Below, in pieces: positions 14,128-21,775 of a stretch of DNA of 32,437 bases. Source of the stretch: JANLTP01 sp031363055. Its GTDB lineage: Bacteria; Pseudomonadota; Gammaproteobacteria; Burkholderiales; Burkholderiaceae_E. The translations under genes and the position numbers were made by a program. The stretch is taken from NCBI GenBank assembly GCA_031363055.1, contig JANLTP010000099.1, positions 1-32,437 on the forward strand. Reading direction: 5' to 3'. Within the stretch, counting starts at the first letter, position 1, and each line of letters opens with the position of its first letter. The notes under the pieces are model-generated. The model saw only the letters and a program-made list of their open reading frames with translations, did not search any database and was not told where the DNA came from.

Positions 14128-15711
14128 TCAGCCAAATCGTCCCTGCATGAACCAGCCTTTGCCGGGATCGGCGCTACCCAGGCGATCACGATAGATCCAG
14201 TACAGTACATTGGCGTCGTCCTCGGCGATAAAGTAGTCGCGTTGCACCAGAGCACCATCCCACCAGCCACTTTCGATCCGCTCCGGGCCTGCCAGCAAAT
14301 TTAAAGTGCTGCCCCAGTAAGGGCGATTATTACGCTCACCGATGGGCACCGGCGTGCGCAGCAACCAGAGCGGGCGTGGCAAACTGCTGTGAGATGACAG
14401 CGCTATGGGATCGCTGCCTGTGAACGTATTGCTGCGCATCGGTGTGGTCGGCGGACTACCGAGCTCGAAGGCTTGATCGATTTCTTCGAAGCGGTAGGCG
14501 GCCTCGGGTCGATGGTCCTGCATCACACACAAGCGCTGGATTTGTTGCCGGCCCAGCCGGGTTTGCAGTCGCTCGATCAATCTGCCCAGACTCTCCTGAG
14601 TCGAGCGCAAGGTCGGAAATAGTTCCTGATTCGGCAGGCTCAGGGGTACCACTTCGCCGCAGACGAGCAGCAGCGTGTGTACCGGTGCCGGTAATTGGGT
14701 GACCGCCAGGCGCTCGCGCAGCAAACCATGCATGCGAGCGAGATCGCGGCTGGCTTCGATCATGCGGATTGGCATCCTGGTGGCGGGCAGATCATCGTGA
14801 AGGCCTTGCAATTCGAAGCTGCGTACGGCGACATGCAGGGCAGTGAGCCAGCCGGTCATCTGGATGAGCAGCCGGTGCGCGGCGAACAACAAGGCTTCGG
14901 CGTTCTCAATGTCGGCCAGTAGTTCGAGGCGAGCGCTGTAGCTGGGCGGTGCTTCGAACCAGGCGCGCGGATCGGCTTTCTTGCCCAGCGCCTGATCGAG
15001 TTCATTGAGTAACTCATGACCAAAACGCCGCGCTAATCCGGCGCGTGGCAACAGTTGCAATTCCTTGATTGTTCGCGTGCCGATCGACTCAAAGGTATCG
15101 CGATGGGGGGCCGCCGAATCGAGCAGGGCCAGCGGCAAGGCCGCCAGCCTGGCGTTCAGTTGTGCCTGATCCTGAGCAATCACCCCATCGCTTTGCAGGC
15201 TCAATAGCCAGGCGCCGCGAGCGGTAGGGGCGCAGGCGAGTTGCGCGCTAAAGCCCAGGGCATGCAGGCCTGACCTGACTCGGCCCAATAGAGCGTCCAG
15301 CCCGCCAAACAAACGCAAGCTCGGTTCGATTTCGAGCAACAGGCCGCAGTTCGGCAGGCTTGTGCGTGATTGATGGCGCTCGGTCTGATGGCGCTGAGCC
15401 TTGCCGTTATTCGGGGCGGGTGAGAGCAGCGAGATCGAAGGGGTGAATTGCAGCAACCAACAGGCAATCTGTTCGAGCGCCTGTTGTTCGCGGGTCGGAT
15501 CGCGTTCGATCAGGAGTAAATCGGGGGCTAACGCCAAGGCGGTCGCCCGCTTGATGCCGCTATGAACGCCCAGCGCTTGTGCGCCCTGGTTGGTCAAGAG
15601 AACATGCAGCCGATCGCAGACGGCGAGTTGCAACAGGCTCGACGTTGACGCAGCGGTGCGTTCAAAAACCTCGAGCGCCAGTTGAGGAAGATGAATACTC
15701 AGCCATAACAT
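14128..15711 (-). CDS. imuB: ImuB, inactive Y-family polymerase-like protein of the SOS mutasome
   Basis: This 527-residue protein begins LWLSIHLPQLALEV, the ImuB version of the Y-polymerase start in which the catalytic DxD residues are missing (a polymerase would have a xxDxDxF motif here). It continues with a palm/fingers-like region (LLEIEPSLRLFGGLDALLGR) and a helix-hairpin-helix/thumb region (FESIGTRTIKELQLLPRAGLARRFG). The extended C-terminal tail typical of ImuB closes with DYFIAEDDANVLYWIYRDR and GWFMQGRFG. ImuB bridges ImuA, the beta clamp and DnaE2 during mutagenic translesion synthesis. It is the last gene of the lexA operon, 28 bases after the HhH gene. Confidence 0.93.
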   Translation of the reverse strand: MLWLSIHLPQLALEVFERTAASTSSLLQLAVCDRLHVLLTNQGAQALGVHSGIKRATALALAPDLLLIERDPTREQQALEQIACWLLQFTPSISLLSPAPNNGKAQRHQTERHQSRTSLPNCGLLLEIEPSLRLFGGLDALLGRVRSGLHALGFSAQLACAPTARGAWLLSLQSDGVIAQDQAQLNARLAALPLALLDSAAPHRDTFESIGTRTIKELQLLPRAGLARRFGHELLNELDQALGKKADPRAWFEAPPSYSARLELLADIENAEALLFAAHRLLIQMTGWLTALHVAVRSFELQGLHDDLPATRMPIRMIEASRDLARMHGLLRERLAVTQLPAPVHTLLLVCGEVVPLSLPNQELFPTLRSTQESLGRLIERLQTRLGRQQIQRLCVMQDHRPEAAYRFEEIDQAFELGSPPTTPMRSNTFTGSDPIALSSHSSLPRPLWLLRTPVPIGERNNRPYWGSTLNLLAGPERIESGWWDGALVQRDYFIAEDDANVLYWIYRDRLGSADPGKGWFMQGRFG

Positions 15712-15739
15712 GTGAGGTGCTCATTGACAGGGGCTGTGC

Positions 15740-16066
15740 TCACTGTTTGATGCCCGCCAGATGATATTTGCGCTCTTCGGTGTAATGCCACCAAGGGCGG
15801 GAGGGCTCGCCTTGCATAAAACGGACCGCCGATAAAAAGACGTCGATAACGCAGGGATCATGGCGTTGACCGGTACTCAGGCAGAGCTTGCGATACATGG
15901 CATAGGGGTCGCGTTTGCTGAGTGCTGCCGGTGTGACGATGCCCAGCAAACGCAAGTCCGCAGCGATCGCCGGGCCGACATTGGGTAACTGCTCCAGCCG
16001 CTGACATTCAGCGGCGGTACGGGCTTTCAGGATCATAGGTTTGTAATCGACAGGCGGACAGGGCAA
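15740..16066 (-). CDS. Helix-hairpin-helix protein of the Cdd1 family
   Basis: The 108-residue product carries the Cdd1 pattern (PF11731, sometimes labelled mitomycin resistance or pathogenicity locus): CQRLEQLPNVGPAIAADLRL as helix-hairpin-helix at about residues 20-40, LLGIVTPAALSKRDPYAMYR, then DPCVIDVFLSAVRFM and a PWWHYTEERK tail. Its biochemical role is not established; the HhH suggests DNA binding. It lies between imuA (27 bases) and imuB (28 bases) on the same strand, so it is probably co-transcribed under LexA control. A shorter version starting at MILKAR (residue 11) is possible. Confidence 0.85.
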   Translation of the reverse strand: MPCPPVDYKPMILKARTAAECQRLEQLPNVGPAIAADLRLLGIVTPAALSKRDPYAMYRKLCLSTGQRHDPCVIDVFLSAVRFMQGEPSRPWWHYTEERKYHLAGIKQ

Positions 16067-16093
16067 GACTCGGCAGGCTTGGCCTGTATGCGG

Positions 16094-17020
16094 TTAATGC
16101 TGACGCAAGGCGGCTTGTGCCAAGGGCTCACTTTGGGCGGGTTCGGTATGACGCGCGTGCACGGTCAGCATTGAAGCAGCCGGACCCGTCTGCTCGTCCC
16201 GGGCTGCGCTCGGTTTCAGGCGAATGGCGGTGACCGGTTGCGGCAGATCGAGCAGCAGGGGCATGGCCAGGACGGGCCCCCGTCGCTTGAGCAACTGGAC
16301 TGATAGTTTCTGATCAGGCCTCGGCAGCAGCAGCAGACGCAGGGGGGCGGGCGATGACTCGAATTGAGCCGTCAGTTGTCGAAAAAGAAAGACCGGGCCA
16401 CGGGCGGATAACGCGGCCATTTGCAGCCGCCGCAGATGTTCCGGTTTGGTACGGTCTTGCGGCAGCCAGGCGAGCAGGGCGCCGAAGCTCGCACTCTTCA
16501 GAGTTTGTTCAACCGCCCAGAGTCGATCGGCCGCATTGGGCGCTTGAATGATGATGAGGCTGTTCAGATCAATGCCGTGACTGGCCAGGGCAGGGGCATA
16601 AGGAATATGGGGCGGGGCCAACAGAATGACGACTTTGCGTTCGCGGGTTAATTGTCGCAGCACCGGTACGAGCAAACGTAATTCGCCGATACCGGATTCG
16701 CGACCAATCAGTTCGGTGAGCATGCCCAACGGCCAGCCAGCACCTGGCAGTTCGGCGTTGAGTCTTGGAAACCCGCTGGAGACGGCCGCTTGATCCCGAT
16801 GCGCGACTTGACTGGCACGCCAGACAGCGTTGCCCAGCAAGGATTGGCCCAGCGGGTTGATGAATGGCTTGGTGGGTTGGTCGGCCGCTTGTTTGGTTGC
16901 TTGTTTGGTCGCTTGTCTGGCCAGGGACGAACTGGACGCGTCTGGATTGGAAGCGTCTTTGAGCGCCTGCTCAGGCTCGCAGGACAGTGACGGATTTTGG
17001 GAAAGAGTGGCTTGTTGCAT
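16094..17020 (-). CDS. imuA: ImuA, RecA/SulA-like translesion synthesis accessory protein
   Basis: The 308-residue product has a RecA-like core without a convincing Walker A lysine: FPRLNAELPGAGWPLGMLTELIGRESGIGE (positions about 85-114, loosely GRESGIGE), then KVVILLAPPHIPYAPALASH, GIDLNSLIIIQA and DRLWAVEQTLKSASFGALLA, all of them ImuA signatures. The first 80 residues are low-complexity and include four-residue repeats of the QATK type, encoded by a 12-bp DNA repeat. ImuA interacts with RecA and ImuB in SOS mutagenesis. It begins 12 bases after the lexA stop. Confidence 0.92.
   Translation of the reverse strand: MQQATLSQNPSLSCEPEQALKDASNPDASSSSLARQATKQATKQAADQPTKPFINPLGQSLLGNAVWRASQVAHRDQAAVSSGFPRLNAELPGAGWPLGMLTELIGRESGIGELRLLVPVLRQLTRERKVVILLAPPHIPYAPALASHGIDLNSLIIIQAPNAADRLWAVEQTLKSASFGALLAWLPQDRTKPEHLRRLQMAALSARGPVFLFRQLTAQFESSPAPLRLLLLPRPDQKLSVQLLKRRGPVLAMPLLLDLPQPVTAIRLKPSAARDEQTGPAASMLTVHARHTEPAQSEPLAQAALRQH
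16877..16924. repeat. 12-bp tandem repeat inside imuA
   Basis: Four consecutive 12-bp units (TTGGTCGGCCGC, TTGTTTGGTTGC, TTGTTTGGTCGC, TTGTCTGGCCAG on the + strand) encode a QATK-like four-residue repeat in the variable N-terminus of ImuA. The unit length is a multiple of three, so copy-number changes would keep the reading frame. Confidence 0.85.
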
Positions 17021-17032
17021 AAGACTTTCGCT

Positions 17033-17689
17033 TCACAGCGACTTGCCGCCGCGCACCAAACCGACGCCGATGCCTTCGAGGCTAAAAGTTTCGTCGCGGT
17101 GATCGATCAAAATGGGTTTGAAGTCAGGGTTCTCGGGCAATAACTCGATGCTGTTGCCTCTTTTTCTCAGTCGCTTCACGGTCACGTCGTTACCCACTCG
17201 GGCAACCACAATTTGACCGCTGCGGGCCTCCTGGGTACGTTTGACGGCCAGCAGATCGCCGTCGTGAATGCCGGCGTCGCGCATGCTCATGCCGCGAACC
17301 TTCAGCAGATAGTCCGGCTTCTCGCTAAAGAGGCTCGGGTCAAGCGCGTAGCTGGCTTCGACATGTTCCTGAGCGAGAATGGGGCTGCCCGCTGCGACTC
17401 GGCCGATGAGGGGCAGGGTCAGTGCCAGTTGCACGGCACTGGGCAGACCCGTGTCATCTTCGTTATAGGGCATCGACATGAGTTTCAGGCGAATGCCGCG
17501 CGAGGCGCCTGAGGTCAGCTCGATCGCGCCTTTGCGTGCCAGAGCCTTTAAATGTTCTTCGGCCGCGTTCGGTGAGCGAAAGCCCAGGGTCTGTGCAATT
17601 TCGGCCCGCGTGGGCGGGAAACCGGTGGCAGAGATATGTTTCTGGATGAGTTCCAGAATTTCTTGTTGACGGGCTGTCAGATCGCGCAT
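17033..17689 (-). CDS. lexA: LexA repressor of the SOS response
   Basis: The 218-residue protein starts MRDLTARQQEILELIQKHIS and has the winged helix-turn-helix with FPPTRAEIAQTLGFRSPNAA at residues 24-43. The self-cleavage site is A100-G101 (RVAAGSP), the serine nucleophile S135 (GMSM) and the general-base lysine K172 (VTVKRL), at the same 37-residue spacing as in E. coli LexA. The serine protease core ends in the usual GLVRGGKSL. RecA-stimulated cleavage de-represses the regulon. A perfect LexA box lies 75 bases upstream, so the gene and the imuA-HhH-imuB genes behind it are autoregulated. Residues 71-88 form a longer linker than in E. coli. Confidence 0.97.
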   Translation of the reverse strand: MRDLTARQQEILELIQKHISATGFPPTRAEIAQTLGFRSPNAAEEHLKALARKGAIELTSGASRGIRLKLMSMPYNEDDTGLPSAVQLALTLPLIGRVAAGSPILAQEHVEASYALDPSLFSEKPDYLLKVRGMSMRDAGIHDGDLLAVKRTQEARSGQIVVARVGNDVTVKRLRKRGNSIELLPENPDFKPILIDHRDETFSLEGIGVGLVRGGKSL

Positions 17690-18231
17690 GGTTGGCTAGC
17701 CGCTTTTTCGTTAGTAATCTTCATTAGTAAGCTGGAGGTTCTGAAATCGTTTTCTGTCGCTAACTGTATTTATATACAGGAACTGTACATTTATCAAGTG
17801 GTTTTGGCAAATCAATAATTTTGCTGCTTTTGCTTGCCGACATCAGACCGTCTCATGAAGACTATTGGTCCCCAAAAGACCCTATTCGGTGGATCAGTTT
17901 TTCCGATTTGCAGGAATCTTTGCGGGCCCTCCAAGCAAGGCCCAAGCCCGGTTCGTTCAGGCTGCACTTGCAGCGAGTCTCGCTTCCACACGAGTGCATT
18001 ACGCGTGCCTGGGCGAGCGCATCTTTCAGCCGATTCAGGTATTCATCAGGTAAAGAACAAAAGGAAATCTTCCGGGCTCGGAAAAACTCATCAGAATCCT
18101 GGATGCATACTTGCAATTTTTGTGGCACAGTGTTGCTTACACAAACACCGCTCATGATTGCGACACACAAAGGTTGCGTTCCGGGCCACTTTGTGTGTTG
18201 GCTTGCATTTCTGGTTATGCGACTCCTGGCG
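17690..18231. other. Intergenic stretch between lexA and the RRM protein gene
   Basis: The left part (17690-17800) is the lexA promoter region with the LexA box. The rest, about 430 bases, contains no gene I can defend; open frames on both strands exist but have no start context or family resemblance. GTGTTGCTTACACAAACAC (around 18129-18147) is a small imperfect palindrome. The stretch may be a long 5' leader of the RRM gene or hold a small RNA. Confidence 0.5.
17764..17779. promoter_or_regulatory. LexA box (SOS operator)
   Basis: CTGTATTTATATACAG matches CTGT-N8-ACAG perfectly with an AT-rich centre. It lies 75 bases upstream of the lexA start on the minus strand. CTGTACATTTATCAAG at 17783-17798 has one good half-site only and may be a weak second box, as often found before lexA. 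Confidence 0.92.
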
Positions 18232-18264
18232 CCTCGAAATGCATTCTTGTTTGTTGTTTCGAGG
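18232..18264 (+). promoter_or_regulatory. Hairpin enclosing the ribosome binding site of the RRM gene
   Basis: CCTCGAAA (18232-18239) and TTTCGAGG (18257-18264) form a perfect 8-bp stem with a 17-base loop. The GAGG at 18261-18264 is the best Shine-Dalgarno for the ATG at 18273 (8-base spacing) and is fully paired in the stem. This would restrict initiation unless the stem opens, for example by temperature, the protein itself or another RNA. Only the base-pairing is seen; the regulation is inferred. Confidence 0.55.
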
Positions 18265-18272
18265 ATCACTGG

Positions 18273-18782
18273 ATGACCAAGATCTACGTAGGAAATCTCC
18301 CTTGGCGCGCTACCGACGCGCAACTCTCCCAACTGTTCGGCGCGCACGGTGAAGTGTCGGACGCTCGTATCGTGACCGATCGCGAAACCGGCCGATCACG
18401 CGGCTTCGGCTTCGTGACCATGTCCAATGCCGATGCCGCAGCCAAAGCCATTACTGCATTGAACGGCTATTCAATTGAAGGCCGCGCTTTGGTCGTTAAC
18501 GAAGCCCGTGAGCAGCAAGGCGGTGGCGGCGGAGGCTTTCGTCGGGGGCCGGGTGGTGGTGGACCCGGTGGCGGTGGACCCGGCGGACCCGGCGGCGGCG
18601 CAGGGGGTGGCGGCCGCGGTGGCGGTGGAGGAGGATATGGCGGAGGAGGTGGTGGTGGTGGCGGTTACGGCGGTGGTGGTGGCCGTGACGGCGGCGGAGG
18701 CGGCGGCAGCCGCGATGGCGGTGGCGGGTATGGTGGTGGACGCAGTGACGGAGGTGGCTACGGTCGTCCACGCCAGGGTTGA
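18273..18782 (+). CDS. Glycine-rich RRM RNA-binding protein
   Basis: The 169-residue product starts MTKIYVGNLPWRATDAQLSQ. It has one RRM (residues 1-80) with RNP2 IYVGNL (4-9) and RNP1 RGFGFVTM, and the aromatic residues used to stack on RNA. The second half is an almost uninterrupted glycine-rich region with RGG/YGGGG repeats that is likely disordered. Similar short proteins in bacteria (Rbp type) are often cold-induced and act as RNA chaperones. The start at 18273 is chosen because the RRM begins here and GAGG precedes it; an upstream open frame back to 18111 has no family resemblance. Confidence 0.9.
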   Translation: MTKIYVGNLPWRATDAQLSQLFGAHGEVSDARIVTDRETGRSRGFGFVTMSNADAAAKAITALNGYSIEGRALVVNEAREQQGGGGGGFRRGPGGGGPGGGGPGGPGGGAGGGGRGGGGGGYGGGGGGGGGYGGGGGRDGGGGGGSRDGGGGYGGGRSDGGGYGRPRQG

Positions 18783-18793
18783 TGACCTTCGCA

Positions 18794-18812
18794 CACTCCG
18801 CTATCCGGAGTG
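18794..18812 (+). terminator. Possible terminator hairpin after the RRM gene
   Basis: CACTCCG (18794-18800) and CGGAGTG (18806-18812) form a 7-bp stem with a 5-base loop, 11 bases after the stop. It is followed by CGCTGTTTGT, a poor T-tract, so termination may be weak. Confidence 0.45.
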
Positions 18813-18817
18813 CGCTG

Positions 18818-18889
18818 TTTGTATTCCTGTCCGTGCTCTTGTTCGTGTCCCCGCTCGCATTTCCGTTTGTGCTCCCGTTGGTATTCCTC
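18818..18889. repeat. 12-bp degenerate tandem repeat after the RRM gene
   Basis: Six consecutive 12-bp units can be laid out: TTTGTATTCCTG, TCCGTGCTCTTG, TTCGTGTCCCCG, CTCGCATTTCCG, TTTGTGCTCCCG, TTGGTATTCCTC. They are diverged but keep the period and the pyrimidine-rich second half. The location between two genes resembles the tract at 5978-6094. Confidence 0.75.
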
Positions 18890-18986
18890 CAGTAAACTCG
18901 GTTGTTGGTCTGGTCCCGGTGTCTCGAGATCGTACTGACAAACGAGTTTTGTGCTTTGAGGCCATGAAAATCATGAGTGACCCGCG

Positions 18987-19877
18987 ATGAGTTCAACCAT
19001 CGGCGTGATTGGCGTCGGCGCCATGGGAATGGGCATTGCCTTGAGTCTGCAACGCGCGGGCCACCGGGTGATGATTCACGATACCGATCCAAGCCGCAGC
19101 ACCTTGGCGCGACACAAGCAATTAGATATTGCCGAGTCGTCCGGTGAACTGGCTCAGGTATGCGACGTGATCTTCATCGTGGTCGTCAATGCCGAGCAGA
19201 TACGGCAGATTCTCGATCCGCAGACCGGACATCAGCAGACAGGATTGCTCAATGTGCTGACGCGCCATCATACGGTGCTGATCTGCAGCACCATTGCCGC
19301 CGGCGACATGGTGCATTTTGCGGGCGTGGTGGCGGGCACGGGCTCAAGGTTTGTCGATGCGCCGATTTCGGGCGGTCCGGCACGAGCCGAAAACGGCAGC
19401 ATGAGCATGATGTTGGCGGCGCCTGAACCGGTGTTGACGGAACTCACGCCAATCCTCGCAAAGATCAGCGGCAAGCGCTTCATGATTTCAAGTAAACCGG
19501 GCGATGCCAGCAAGGCAAAACTGGTCAATAACCTGCTGGCGGGCATTCATCTGGTCGCCGCTGCCGAGGCATTCGCCCTGGCCAAACGCTTCGAATTGGA
19601 CGAGCAGCAAATGTTCGAACTCATCTGCGCGAGCTCGGGACAAAGCTGGATGCTCGAGGATCGGGTGCCGAGGGCCTTGCAAGGTGATTTGCAACCGCGT
19701 GCTGCGGCTCATGTCATCACCAAGGACCTGACCTTGGTTAATGCGGCTGCGCGCGAACTTGGACTCGATCTGCTGCTCGGTGAAGTGGCCAGAGCGGAAA
19801 TGCAAAAGACCTGCGACGCCGGCTGGCGCGCTGACGATGACGCCGCCGTCATTACACGGCTGAGATTACCCAGCTAG
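18987..19877 (+). CDS. 3-Hydroxyisobutyrate dehydrogenase-like NAD(P)-dependent oxidoreductase
   Basis: The 296-residue enzyme belongs to the beta-hydroxyacid dehydrogenases. It has the N-terminal Rossmann motif GVIGVGAMGMGIA (residues 5-17), the substrate-binding signature DAPISGGPARAENGSM near residues 125-140, and the catalytic lysine in GDASKAKLVNNLLAG near 175. The helical C-terminal domain follows. Substrates in the family include 3-hydroxyisobutyrate, tartronate semialdehyde and L-threonate; the sequence alone does not choose, although the NNLLAGIHLVAAAEAFALAK helix is like that of LtnD-type enzymes. It is convergent with ETF-QO, with seven bases between them, and seems to be a single-gene unit. 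Confidence 0.85.
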   Translation: MSSTIGVIGVGAMGMGIALSLQRAGHRVMIHDTDPSRSTLARHKQLDIAESSGELAQVCDVIFIVVVNAEQIRQILDPQTGHQQTGLLNVLTRHHTVLICSTIAAGDMVHFAGVVAGTGSRFVDAPISGGPARAENGSMSMMLAAPEPVLTELTPILAKISGKRFMISSKPGDASKAKLVNNLLAGIHLVAAAEAFALAKRFELDEQQMFELICASSGQSWMLEDRVPRALQGDLQPRAAAHVITKDLTLVNAAARELGLDLLLGEVARAEMQKTCDAGWRADDDAAVITRLRLPS

Positions 19878-19884
19878 TGCGATC

Positions 19885-21534
19885 TTACATATTCGGATAG
19901 TTGGGCCCCCCACCGCCTTCCGGGACCACCCAAACGATGTTCTGGGTCGGATCCTTGATGTCGCAAGTCTTGCAGTGCACGCAGTTTTGCGCATTGATTT
20001 GCAGACGGTCGCCGCCATCATCGCTCTTCACGAACTCGTAAACACCGGCCGGACAATAACGCTGTTCGGGCCCCGCGTAACGGGCCAGATTGGTATTCAC
20101 CGGTACCGACGCATTTTTCAAGGTCAGGTGAATCGGTTGATTCTCTACGTGATTGGTGTTCGAAATGAATACCGACGAGTTTTTGTCAAAGCTCAACTTG
20201 CCGTCAGGCTTGGGATACTGAATCGGCGAGAATTCCGAAGCCGGCCGCAAGCACTCGTGATCAGCATGTTTTACATGCATCGTCCATGGCGCTTTGCCGC
20301 GCAGCACCACTTGGTCAATGCCGACCAGCAGGGTACCCAGCCACAGGCCTTTGCTCATGGCCGCCTTGAAATTGCGCGCCTTATGCAACTCCTCGTGTAG
20401 CCAGGACGATTCAAACGCCTGCGGATAGGCACTGAGTTCGTCCTTGCTGCGATTCTCAGCCAAGGCGGCAAAGGCGGCCTCGGCGGCCAGCATGCCGGTC
20501 TTGATCGCCGCGTGACTGCCCTTGATGCGTGCGGCGTTCAGAAAACCCGCCTCACAGCCGATCAGGCAACCGCCCGGAAAGGTCAGCTTGGGCAACGCGT
20601 TAAGGCCGCCAGCCGTGATCGCGCGGGCGCCATATGCGACCCGCTTGCCGCCTTCGAAAAATTGGCGGATGGTCGGATGGGTCTTGTAACGCTGAAATTC
20701 GTCAAACGGAGACAGATAGGGATTATCGTAAGCTAGGCCAACGACGTAACCGACGGCGACCTGATTGTTCTCCAGGTGATACAGAAAAGAGCCGCCATAG
20801 GTGTCCGAGTTCAACGGCCAGCCGGCAGTGTGAACCACCAGACCCGGCTTATGATTTTCCGGCTTGATGTCCCAAAGCTCTTTCAGGCCAATCGCATAAC
20901 TCTGCGGATCCTTGCCGGCATCCAGCTTGAATCGCTCGATCAGTTGTTTGCCCAGATGACCGCGTGCGCCTTCGGCGAAGAACGTGTATTTCGCATGCAG
21001 TTCGATGCCGGGCTGGAAGTTGCCGGTATGCTGGCCATCCTTGCCGACACCCATGTTGCCGGTGGCCACCCCTTTGACTGAGCCGTCTTCGTGATAAAGA
21101 ATTTCGCAGGCAGCAAAACCGGGATAAATTTCGACCCCGATCTTTTCGGCTTGCTGTCCCAACCAGCGAACAACATTGCCGAGACTGACGACAAAGTTGC
21201 CATGATTCTTGAAACAATCGGGAAGCATCCATTCCGGCACTTGCCGAGCGCCGTTCTCCGAAAGATACAGAAAGCGATCTTCGACCACGGCCGTGTTCAA
21301 CGGTGCGCCATCGGCTTTCCAGTTTGGAAATAATTCGTTGATCGCGCGCGGGTCCATGACGGCACCCGACAGAATATGAGCGCCGATCTCGGAGCCTTTC
21401 TCAATGACACATACCCCGAGCTCCTGGCCGCGCTCGGCGGCGAGCTGCTTTAGACGGATGGCGGCGCCGAGGCCGGCTGGTCCGCCGCCGACGACCAAGA
21501 CATCAAATTCCATCGAATCACGTTCGATTGCCAT
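19885..21534 (-). CDS. Electron transfer flavoprotein-ubiquinone oxidoreductase (ETF-QO)
   Basis: The 549-residue enzyme passes electrons from reduced ETF, and thus from acyl-CoA dehydrogenases, to ubiquinone at the membrane. It begins with the FAD-binding motif VVGGGPAGLGAAIRLKQLA (about residues 13-31), has the IGAHILSGAVMDPRAINELF segment and the GCLIGCEAGFLNAARIKGSH motif. The C-terminal [4Fe-4S] domain shows RYCPAGVYE and CVHCKTCDIKDPTQNI, supplying four cysteines. The length fits the family. The start at 21534 has only a weak ribosome binding site; the ATG seven codons later (MEFDVLVV) is an alternative. CoA-transferase genes nearby fit a fatty-acid or amino-acid oxidation context. Confidence 0.96.
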   Translation of the reverse strand: MAIERDSMEFDVLVVGGGPAGLGAAIRLKQLAAERGQELGVCVIEKGSEIGAHILSGAVMDPRAINELFPNWKADGAPLNTAVVEDRFLYLSENGARQVPEWMLPDCFKNHGNFVVSLGNVVRWLGQQAEKIGVEIYPGFAACEILYHEDGSVKGVATGNMGVGKDGQHTGNFQPGIELHAKYTFFAEGARGHLGKQLIERFKLDAGKDPQSYAIGLKELWDIKPENHKPGLVVHTAGWPLNSDTYGGSFLYHLENNQVAVGYVVGLAYDNPYLSPFDEFQRYKTHPTIRQFFEGGKRVAYGARAITAGGLNALPKLTFPGGCLIGCEAGFLNAARIKGSHAAIKTGMLAAEAAFAALAENRSKDELSAYPQAFESSWLHEELHKARNFKAAMSKGLWLGTLLVGIDQVVLRGKAPWTMHVKHADHECLRPASEFSPIQYPKPDGKLSFDKNSSVFISNTNHVENQPIHLTLKNASVPVNTNLARYAGPEQRYCPAGVYEFVKSDDGGDRLQINAQNCVHCKTCDIKDPTQNIVWVVPEGGGGPNYPNM

Positions 21535-21547
21535 AGTTTTTCCGTTG

Positions 21548-21580
21548 GTTATTCGTTAGTTATTCGTTAGTTATTAGTTG
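21548..21580. repeat. 11-bp tandem repeat upstream of ETF-QO
   Basis: GTTATTCGTTA occurs twice in direct succession (21548-21558, 21559-21569), followed by a degenerate third copy GTTATTAGTTG (21570-21580). The tract begins 13 bases before the ETF-QO start, within its 5' leader or promoter. Confidence 0.85.
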
Positions 21581-21775
21581 ATCTGCAAGGGTTCTTTAGA
21601 ATTTTCCGGTAATCGGTTAGAGCACGCAAACCATTAGTGTCAATTTCACAGGCAAGACGTCCGATGATGTCGACATTTCGTCTTTGAAAACTGTCTGGAT
21701 TCTGCGGCATCGCGCCAGCAGAGAATCTATGAGATCATCAGAGGTTGTCCAAAATTGTAGGGGTATGTCTTGGCG

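Noticed and set aside
17783..17798. Second perfect LexA box
   Set aside because: CTGTACATTTATCAAG has only one correct half-site; recorded only as a possible weak site next to the perfect one.
17821..18276. + strand open frame of about 150 codons before the RRM gene
   Set aside because: No start context, no recognisable family, atypical composition; it ends just beyond the RRM start in another frame.
18496..19092. Minus-strand open frame of 198 codons with His/Arg-rich sequence
   Set aside because: It is the complement of the glycine codons of the RRM protein and of the 12-bp repeat tract; composition follows from that.
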